Assembly (NCBI GenBank): GCA_945869305.1
Contig: CAMBOH010000014.1
Coordinates: 1-34,096, forward strand
DNA: 34,096 nucleotides
Source of the DNA: an uncultured bacterium
Lineage (GTDB): Bacteria; Bacteroidota; Bacteroidia; Bacteroidales; Bacteroidaceae
Reading direction: 5' to 3'
The position numbers were made by a program, and so were the translations under genes. This document shows positions 7,478 through 14,200 of this stretch, one piece after another. The notes under the pieces are model-generated. The model saw nothing but the letters and a program-made list of their open reading frames with translations, was not told where the DNA came from and ran no database searches. Position 1 is the stretch's first letter. Each line of letters starts with the position of its first letter.

Positions 7478-7494
7478 CTTCCCGAACCGGGAAG
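7478..7494. promoter_or_regulatory. 17 bp palindrome between prmA and argR
   Basis: CTTCCCG and CGGGAAG are perfect 7 bp arms separated by 3 bp. It lies 24 bp after the prmA stop and 6 bp upstream of the predicted argR -7 box. No T tract follows on the minus strand, so an operator is as plausible as a terminator. Confidence 0.45.
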
Positions 7495-7518
7495 CATATA
7501 TGTAATAAATTCAAAGAT

Positions 7519-8457
7519 TTATGCGTGATTTCCTGTATAACCTGCTTTGCGGAGCTTCAGACAGGCCCATCCGTCGAGCACGTGTTGGTCTGCCAGTTGC
7601 AGACCCTGCCTTTCGGCTTCGGCCAGTAGCTGCGGCACATCGGTGTCGTAGAATCCGCTCATGTAGATGCAGGCGTTGGGCTTCATGCGCGGCACGTAAT
7701 ACTTCAGGTCGTTCAGCAGAATGCCCAGATTGATGTTGGCCAGTACGAGGTCGAAGGGCCCCTTGTCAGCCAGCGATTGCGCGTTGCCCAGTTCCACGTC
7801 GATGCCGTCCAGGTGGTTCAGCGCAATGTTGTCGAGCGAGTTGCGCACGCACCAGTCGTCGACATCGATGGCCACGCAGTGGCGTGCTCCGCGCATACGG
7901 GCCAGAATGGCGAGGATGCTTGTGCCGCAGCCCATGTCGAGCACTTCCATGCCGGCCACCTCATCGTTCAGCAGCCGGCTGATCATCTGCGAGGTGGTGG
8001 CATGGTGGCCTGTGCCGAACGACATCTGCGGGTTGATGGTGATGTGGTATTCAGCCTGCGGCACGTCCTTATGGAAGGTGCCGGCAATCACGCAGCGTCC
8101 GTCCACGACCAGTGGCTGGAAGTAGTTTTTCTCCCATTCCTCATTCCAGTCCTTGTCTTCGGCCTCGGCCATCGCATAGTCAATGCGCACGTCGGGCAGC
8201 GGAAAGTTGGCGAGTGTCTCGTCGAGGACTTCCTGGCTGAAGAGCTGCTGCTGGATGTAGCACCTGAAGTGGTCGGTTTCGGCCTTCTCGGCAAATTCCG
8301 GGTTCTCGGGATTGGCGGCATGGGCCACTGCGGGCCGGTCAAGTTCGTCGGTGTGGACAAAGCTGTCGAAGCCGATTTCGGCCAGTACGGCCGAGAGCAC
8401 ATCCTGTATAGCCTCAGTGGCAGGGTGGGTGGTGAAGGTAAATTCTAAATATTTCAT
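7519..8457 (-). CDS. prmA: Ribosomal protein L11 methyltransferase PrmA
   Basis: SAM-dependent methylation of ribosomal protein L11. The 312 aa protein has an N-terminal L11-recognition domain with DKDWNEEWEKNYFQPLVV at 101-118, the linker motif FGTGHHATT at 147-155, the SAM-binding motif I EVLDMGCGTSILAILA at 171-186, and the post-motif NINLGILLNDL at 241-251 replacing the more common NP-type motif. Length is close to the family norm. A promoter-like sequence at 8528-8561 and a terminator from the gene upstream indicate independent transcription. It is followed by the argR promoter region. Confidence 0.95.
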   Translation of the reverse strand: MKYLEFTFTTHPATEAIQDVLSAVLAEIGFDSFVHTDELDRPAVAHAANPENPEFAEKAETDHFRCYIQQQLFSQEVLDETLANFPLPDVRIDYAMAEAEDKDWNEEWEKNYFQPLVVDGRCVIAGTFHKDVPQAEYHITINPQMSFGTGHHATTSQMISRLLNDEVAGMEVLDMGCGTSILAILARMRGARHCVAIDVDDWCVRNSLDNIALNHLDGIDVELGNAQSLADKGPFDLVLANINLGILLNDLKYYVPRMKPNACIYMSGFYDTDVPQLLAEAERQGLQLADQHVLDGWACLKLRKAGYTGNHA

Positions 8458-8527
8458 GATGTATCTTGAATGTCAGACAACGCCGCAGGACATCTGGCGG
8501 CATGTGCCACCGATTGCCCCGCGGCTG

Positions 8528-8561
8528 CAAAGGTAAGTATTTCTGGCGTGTAAGCTGCAAA
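8528..8561 (-). promoter_or_regulatory. Predicted prmA promoter
   Basis: Minus strand TTTG (8558-8561), a 22 bp spacer, then TACCTTTG (8528-8535), an exact TAnnTTTG match. The spacer is slightly longer than the usual 19-21 bp. The -33 box overlaps the T tract of the upstream terminator, so one transcript stops where the next begins. The start codon is 70 bp downstream. Confidence 0.6.
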
Positions 8562-8602
8562 AAAAGGCTGCGCTCAGACCGTTCGGAGGTTCTGGGCGCA
8601 GC
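8559..8602 (-). terminator. Intrinsic terminator after the 95 aa membrane protein gene
   Basis: On the minus strand GCTGCGCCCAGAAC (8589-8602) pairs with GGTCTGAGCGCAGC (8567-8580), 12 of 14 positions, loop 8 nt, followed by a run of seven T (8559-8565). It lies 24 bp after the stop codon at 8627. Confidence 0.85.
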
Positions 8603-8626
8603 GGGACGCTGAGTTCTGTGTGTGCG

Positions 8627-8914
8627 TCAACGTGTGTGTTTGGCGGCCCCGATGAAGAGCATCAGCAGGCAGGCACGCCAGCCCAGTCCGAAGGGCAGGG
8701 GCGACAGAATCAAGGTGAGGAGGCACTGTGCATAGAGGTAATATACGGCTTGGCGGCTGCTCACCTTGGTGTCGAGCAGGGCGGAGTAGAGTGCTGCCAG
8801 TCTGTTCATCAGTTTGGTTTGTTCCAGTCGTTCTGTGAGGCAGTCGATGAGGCTCAGCGGGGCGAAACCCGTGTTGGAGCTTGTGCGGTTCAGGGCCATT
8901 CCATTCTTTTCCAT
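8627..8914 (-). CDS. Small predicted membrane protein, unknown function
   Basis: A 95 aa frame starting MEKNGMALNRTSS. Residues 1-55 are polar and helical (SLIDCLTERLEQTKLMNRLAAL). Residues 57-90 contain hydrophobic stretches (QAVYYLYAQCLLTLILSP and ACLLMLFIGAA) that look like one or two membrane segments. It is preceded by the terminator of the WYL regulator and followed 24 bp later by its own terminator, so it appears to be a separate transcription unit, which supports it being real. A second start at Met6 is possible. The protein family was not recognised, and the overlapping frames are less convincing. Confidence 0.6.
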   Translation of the reverse strand: MEKNGMALNRTSSNTGFAPLSLIDCLTERLEQTKLMNRLAALYSALLDTKVSSRQAVYYLYAQCLLTLILSPLPFGLGWRACLLMLFIGAAKHTR

Positions 8915-9012
8915 AGCAAGGAGATTTTGTAGTTGATGTTCTCGTTATCTGGTGCAAAGGAACGGCTTGTTTGTGCCAGTCTACGGCAGTCTGATTTTTT
9001 CTGTGTTAAAAA

Positions 9013-9055
9013 GCAAGCGGCACGCAGCCGGTGGAGAGGGCTGCGTGCCGCTTGC
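9013..9055 (-). terminator. Strong intrinsic terminator after the WYL regulator gene
   Basis: Perfect 17 bp arms (9013-9029 and 9039-9055, GCAAGCGGCACGCAGCC and its complement) with a 9 nt loop, followed on the minus strand by TTTTT. It lies 16 bp after the stop codon at 9072. Confidence 0.92.
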
Positions 9056-9071
9056 CGCTTGGCGGGTCGGG

Positions 9072-9971
9072 TCAACGTTGGGTAAGTTGCTCAATGCGTT
9101 GTTTCATGTATTGGTCGAACTCGGGCGAATCGACGATTTCGATGTCGTCGTAGAGTCCCAGCACGAAGCGGCCGATGCCGGCGTAGTTACACACTTCTGT
9201 GGCGAGCAGGTATTTCCCGTCGGGCTGCTGTTCGAGTTGTCGTTGGGCATCGGGGTATTCCTCAAGCAGGATAGAGGCCGAGAGCTGTCCCAGCCGCAGC
9301 TTGACGGGCAGGCGTTCGTCGCCGGTAAAGCCGAACAGGTCATTGTAGAAGGGCGTATGCTCGTTCTTGTGTGACCACAGCAGGTCGAGCAGTTCCACAC
9401 GCTCGGCGCGGCTCACCTTGAAGGTCTTGTTGGTATTGGTGGCCAGTTCGTAGCAGCGCACTTCGGCATTGTCGTTGATGAACAGGTAAGGCTCGACAAT
9501 GCGGTTGCTCACTGTGCCGCTGGAGGGGGAGTTGTAGTTGCGCAGCAGCACGACGCGCTCTGACCGTATGGCATCGAACAGCCGGGTGATGTTCTGCGCC
9601 ATCTGGTTGTTGAGTCCATGACGGGCTAGCACGCCGCTGTCATACAGGTTTGACAGCTTGTCGCGCAGGGCACGCACTTGGGGCGAGCGGCTGTATATTG
9701 AGTTGACCAGCTGGCTGAGCAGTACGCCCTCATCGTCGGAGAATTGCAGTCCGCTGGCAATTTCCTGGAAGAAGGGTGACTGATGGTCGAGCCGGTATTT
9801 GTTGCCCTCTTTGATGACTATGAAGCCGAGCCCTTTGAAGGTGTCAAGATAGCGGTACACTGAGCGGCGGCTCATCGCGAGCTGCTGACAGATGTCGTCA
9901 ATGTTGAGCGTGCGGTTCTGGGTGAGCATCACCATGAGCCGCAGCTGGCGTGAGAATTTTTCAAGTTCCAT
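9072..9971 (-). CDS. Transcriptional regulator with N-terminal HTH and C-terminal WYL domain
   Basis: A 299 aa protein. Residues 1-60 form a DeoR/HTH_11-like winged helix (LNIDDICQQLAMSRRSVYRYLDTFKGLGFIV), with recognition helix SRRSVYRYLD. Residues about 130-200 match the WYL fold (VVLLRNYNSPSSG, RIVEPYLFINDNAEVRCYEL, KTFKVSRAERVELL), a ligand-sensing domain found in many bacterial regulators. A C-terminal extension of about 90 residues follows. It is divergent from the flippase / macroglobulin pair, with 242 bp between start codons, so it might regulate them or itself. The ligand is unknown. A weak TAAATTCG -7-like box lies in the spacer upstream. Confidence 0.88.
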   Translation of the reverse strand: MELEKFSRQLRLMVMLTQNRTLNIDDICQQLAMSRRSVYRYLDTFKGLGFIVIKEGNKYRLDHQSPFFQEIASGLQFSDDEGVLLSQLVNSIYSRSPQVRALRDKLSNLYDSGVLARHGLNNQMAQNITRLFDAIRSERVVLLRNYNSPSSGTVSNRIVEPYLFINDNAEVRCYELATNTNKTFKVSRAERVELLDLLWSHKNEHTPFYNDLFGFTGDERLPVKLRLGQLSASILLEEYPDAQRQLEQQPDGKYLLATEVCNYAGIGRFVLGLYDDIEIVDSPEFDQYMKQRIEQLTQR

Positions 9972-10213
9972 ATAGATGAATGTATGTCCAGTTCACGTAA
10001 GTGGCTGCGAATTTACACAAAGAAATGTAATAGATGAGCAGAAATCTGCATGTTGCAGCTAAAAAACGACGTATTTAAGCCTTTTTATTGCTCCTGCTTC
10101 TCTGGCATATTGCCGAAAGGCGTACTTTAGCCGATGCGATGGTACCGCAGCCGGGCGCAGGTCCTGTCCCGAAAGCCGTCTGCTGCCATACGCCTCATCT
10201 TAAAGAAGGAACT
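9972..10213. other. Divergent intergenic region between WYL regulator and flippase-like gene
   Basis: 242 bp with no gene. It contains weak promoter-like boxes for both directions: minus strand TAAATTCG about 40 bp before the regulator start, and plus strand TACTTTAG near 10123-10130, each imperfect relative to TAnnTTTG. It also holds a small inverted repeat CTGCA-TGTTG-CAG near 10046-10060. An open frame extends the flippase-like gene back to 10088, but those residues are not family-like. Confidence 0.4.
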
Positions 10214-11203
10214 ATGCCCCGAATAGCCCGAAACATATTCATGCTGCTTGCCTCCACCTTGCTCGGACTGGGGCTGATGTGGTGGATTTACCGTGGGTTC
10301 AACGCCTCCCAGCTGTTTGAGGTGTTCACCCAGCGTTCCAACTACTTGTTTATCGTCTTGGCGCTGGCAGCCGGCGTGCTGGCCAATGTGCTGCGCTCCT
10401 GGCGTTGGCGTATGCTGCTCAGTTCGGCCCGCATCGACATTACCATGCGCCGGGCCGTCGAACTGGTGTTCATCTCCTATTTGATAAATAGTGTCACGCC
10501 CCGTTTGGGCGAGCTGACCCGTTCGCTCTTGGTGCGCCGCGGCGATGCTGACGTGTCGACGCGGGCCTTGGGCACGGTTGTAGTCGAGAAGCTGGCCGAT
10601 GTGGGCTGCTTGGTCGTTGTGGCCGGCCTGGCCGTCACCTTGCGGTGGAATGCTACAGTCGGTCTGGTGCAGCGGCTGGGCGACGGCCTGACCTGGGTTG
10701 TGCCGAACTACACCTTCTATATAGCCGTGGGCAGCGCGGTCTGTCTGTTGGTGGGCATCAGCTTCCCCTTGTGGCCTCACATCCGCCGCTTTGTCCGCAA
10801 CTTGTGGCAGGGCATGGCCGCCATTGCCCGCCTGCACAGTCCGTTGGCCTTCTTCTCACTCAGTGCCGGCATCTGGACGTGCAACTTCATGCAGCTCTAC
10901 TGGCTGCTCCCCTGCTTCGACAGCCTGTCATCCATCTGCATGGCCGACCTGCTCCACGTCTTTGCGGCTGCCAGTGTGGGCCTGTTGCTGCCCACTCCCG
11001 CAGGTGCCGGACCTTGGCACTTTGCCATCGTCAAGACCCTCACGGAGGCCTATGGCGTAGAAAAAGTGGCTGCCCAGACCTTTGCCCTGATTTCGCACGG
11101 ACTCAAGACCGCACTGGTCATGCTCCTTGGACTGATGTCCTACCTCAGCTTCTTCGCCAGCCAGTTGAGTCGTGGGAGGCATCACAGAACCGCAGAGAAG
11201 TGA
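10214..11203 (+). CDS. YbhN / lysylphosphatidylglycerol synthase-type integral membrane protein (flippase-like domain)
   Basis: A 329 aa polytopic membrane protein of the UPF0104 / LPG_synthase_TM type, without a C-terminal synthetase domain. Seen in order: an N-terminal membrane segment (IFMLLASTLLGLGLMWWIYRGF), the family segment LANVLRSWRWRMLLSS, SYLINSVTPRLGELTRSLLV at about 96-115 (the conserved N-x-x-x-P-R-x-G-E motif), VVVEKLADVG, several hydrophobic helices, and GLLLPTPAGAGPWHFA near 257-272. The ATG at 10214 is chosen because the family N-terminus starts there and an AAGGA lies just before it; the frame is open back to 10088. It probably acts on a lipid substrate in the inner membrane, but the substrate is unknown. 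The macroglobulin gene begins 28 bp downstream, suggesting one operon. Confidence 0.88.
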   Translation: MPRIARNIFMLLASTLLGLGLMWWIYRGFNASQLFEVFTQRSNYLFIVLALAAGVLANVLRSWRWRMLLSSARIDITMRRAVELVFISYLINSVTPRLGELTRSLLVRRGDADVSTRALGTVVVEKLADVGCLVVVAGLAVTLRWNATVGLVQRLGDGLTWVVPNYTFYIAVGSAVCLLVGISFPLWPHIRRFVRNLWQGMAAIARLHSPLAFFSLSAGIWTCNFMQLYWLLPCFDSLSSICMADLLHVFAAASVGLLLPTPAGAGPWHFAIVKTLTEAYGVEKVAAQTFALISHGLKTALVMLLGLMSYLSFFASQLSRGRHHRTAEK

Positions 11204-11231
11204 AAATGAGAAATATAGGAAAACGTCAGAT

Positions 11232-14200
11232 ATGAAGAAAACACTCATCCTGTCCCTCTTGCTGCTGCACGCCTTGGCCCTTTCCGCCCAAAGCTATTCC
11301 AGCCTCTGGAAGAAAGTCGAGGCCGCCGACCGTGCCGACCGGCCACAAACGGCCCTCTCGCTATGCCGCGACCTGCGCACCAAGGCCCTGCGCGAAGGCA
11401 ACGACGCCCAGCTGTTGAAGGCCACGCTGATGTGCCGCCTCTACGGCGGTGCCGTTTCGCCCGACTCAGCCCTCGTCTATATCGACCGCATGGAGACGGC
11501 CTTGGCCGCCGAAACGCGCGAGGTGACCTGTGCCCTGTGGCACGCCTCCCTGGCCTGCACCTATTTGCCGGCCAACAACCGATACGGCACAATCGGCGGC
11601 ATGACAGCCGAGGAGATGCGGCAGCGCAGCCGCCAGCACTTCCTGTCCTCGCTCGCTGCCCCCGACGTGCTGGCCCAAACGTCGGCCGACCAGTACCTGC
11701 CCTTATTTCAAAAAGGGGCTGACAGCCGCTATTTCGGCTACGACCTGCTCCACGTGCTGGCCGAAACCAGTCGGCAGAGCGGTGTGCTCAGCGAGGAGGA
11801 GGTTGGCGCGCTGTATCGAAGGCAGATAGCCGTCTACGACAGCCTGGGTCGTGCCGAGGCCGTGCTGCTGCTCACGCTCGACAGCCTGCAGCTTCAGGCC
11901 GGAGCCCGACGCATCGAAGGTGCGCTGGCCGACCATGCACTGTACCGCCAGCTGGTCGACTGTGAGGCGCGCTTCGCCCATTGCGAAAACCGCTACCGTG
12001 TGTACGAGTCGATGGTGAAACTCCGCTATCGCTATGAGGCCGAATCGCCCTTTGCCGAGGCCAACGACAGCCTGCTGCTCGCCAAGGCGCAGCAGGGCTT
12101 GGCCCTGCTCGGCAAGGACAAACGCGCCGGCTGCTTGCGTGGGGAGGTGCAGGACATGCTGAATCCCACGGCCCGCCTGACAGGGTGGGGCACGCTCTAC
12201 TATCCAGCCGACACGCTGACCCTGCAGCTCTCGGCCCGCCACCTGCAGCGCGTCGAACTGCGTCTGACACGCCTCTACGACAGCACGCTCGAAGCCGACA
12301 ATGCCGCCGAGACGATCGAGCAGCGGGCCGAACACCTGCGCGGGCAGGCCACGAGCCAGTTTCGCGACCTGCCCATTGCGCCGCCTTACCGTTGGCAGAC
12401 CGCTTCGTGGCAGGTGCAGCTGCCCGAGCAGCCTGGCGTCTATGCTGCCCAGCTCGTTGGCGACGGACAGCTCTTGGCCACACACTGCTTCCAGGTGTCG
12501 GCCTTGCGTGCCCTGACCTTTTCGGCAGGCAGCGACTACCATCGCGTCGTGGTGCTCGACAGCCGCAGCGGACGGCCTGTGCCCCATGTGCGCATCACCG
12601 CCTGCCAGCACGACATGCAGGGCAAGTTGAGACAGGTCAAGGCCTATCAGACCGATGAAAAGGGCGTGCTGGAGCTGGGCCAGACTCCAACGGGTGCGCG
12701 CAGCAGGCTGTACTATCCGAGCCTGCCCTCCGACAAGGCTTCGCCCAGCTTTGGCCTCTATCCGGTCTACTACAACCTTTCGCAGGGTGATGGTGCAGCG
12801 TCAACCTGTCAGGTCGACCTGTTTGCCGACCGTGCCATCTACCGTCCGGGCCAGGTGGTCCACTTCTCGGGAGTTGTCTATACGCGTCAGGGCGACCATT
12901 GTCAGGCTGTGCCCGGCTACAGCTGTACCGTCCGCCTCTACAATGCCAGCCGCAAGGCCGTCGACAGCCTGCTGGTCAGCACCGACCGGTTAGGCAACTT
13001 CGGCGGCAGCTTCACCCTGCCCGCCGTGTGCTTGCCGGGCACTTTCACCTTGCAGACAGACGGCGCGGGCACGCAGCATGAAGCTCTCCGGTCAGCCGGC
13101 CAGCCTCTCACGATGCGTCGCGGGTGGTTGGGCATTCAGGTCGAGGAATACAAGCGGCCCACCTTCACCGCCGAAACCAAGCCCGTGGAGCAAGCCTTCG
13201 TGTTGGGCGACACCGTGCGCGTACAGGGCGAGGCCCTGACCTACACCCGTGTGCCTGTAGCCGGAGCTTTGGTGCAGTATACGGTAAGGCGGCTGGCAGG
13301 CGGCTATGGGCCGCGCACCGACACGTCCCACACGGTGTCCGACACCACCCGCACCGACGAGCGGGGCTGTTTTGTCCTGCCTGTACACCTTTCGGTCCCT
13401 TCTTCTTCCGCAGCTGTGGTGCCTCTGTCAGGTTACCGCTATGTGGTGAGCTACACGGTGACTGCCAGCCAGGGCGAGACGGTGCAGGGTGAGTTCACCC
13501 TGCGTGCCTCGCGCCGCAAGGTATGGATCGAGCCGCAGGTGCCCAAGGTCATCTGCCGCGAACGCATTCCCGATTGGATGGTAGAACAGACCAATGCGGC
13601 GGGGCAACCGATTCTGGAGACGGGCCGTTACCGTCTGCTCGATGCCGGCGGAAACGAAGTCTGCGCCGACACGTTCCTCACGGCCCGTCCCTTCCGGCCG
13701 GCTGTGCTCGCCTCGTTGCCATCGGCCACCTACATTTTCTGCTGTTCCACCCCCTCAGGCGGAGCGTCCGACAGCCTGCGCTTTGTGCTCATGTCCGAAA
13801 CCGACCGCCGCCCGGCTGACCGCCATACGCCGCTCTCTGTCTACCAGCGGCCCGGCCAGGGCAGCCATACGGCTTGGTTGCAGGTCGGCACTCCCTTGCG
13901 CGATGCCACCCTCTTTTATGACCTTGTCACCACCAGCGGTAGGGTGGACCACCGCACCTATCACCTCACCGACACGCTGTTCACCCTCCAGCTCGACTGG
14001 CAGCCGGCTTGGGGCGACTGTGCCACGGCTTGTTTCGCTCTGGTGCGTGACGGTAAGTTGCATACCTTTCAGACCACCGTCTCCCGACCCGAACCAGACC
14101 GGCGGCTGAAGGTGGAATATGCCAGTTTCCGTTCGCGCCTGCAGCCGGGCAGCAGCGAAACGTGGCGGTTGCGCATTACGCACCCCGACGGCACCCCGGC

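Noticed and set aside
8574-8957. Alternative 127-codon minus-strand frame over the small membrane protein gene
   Set aside because: It runs through the terminator hairpin and has no membrane or domain features; the 95-codon frame ends properly before the terminator.
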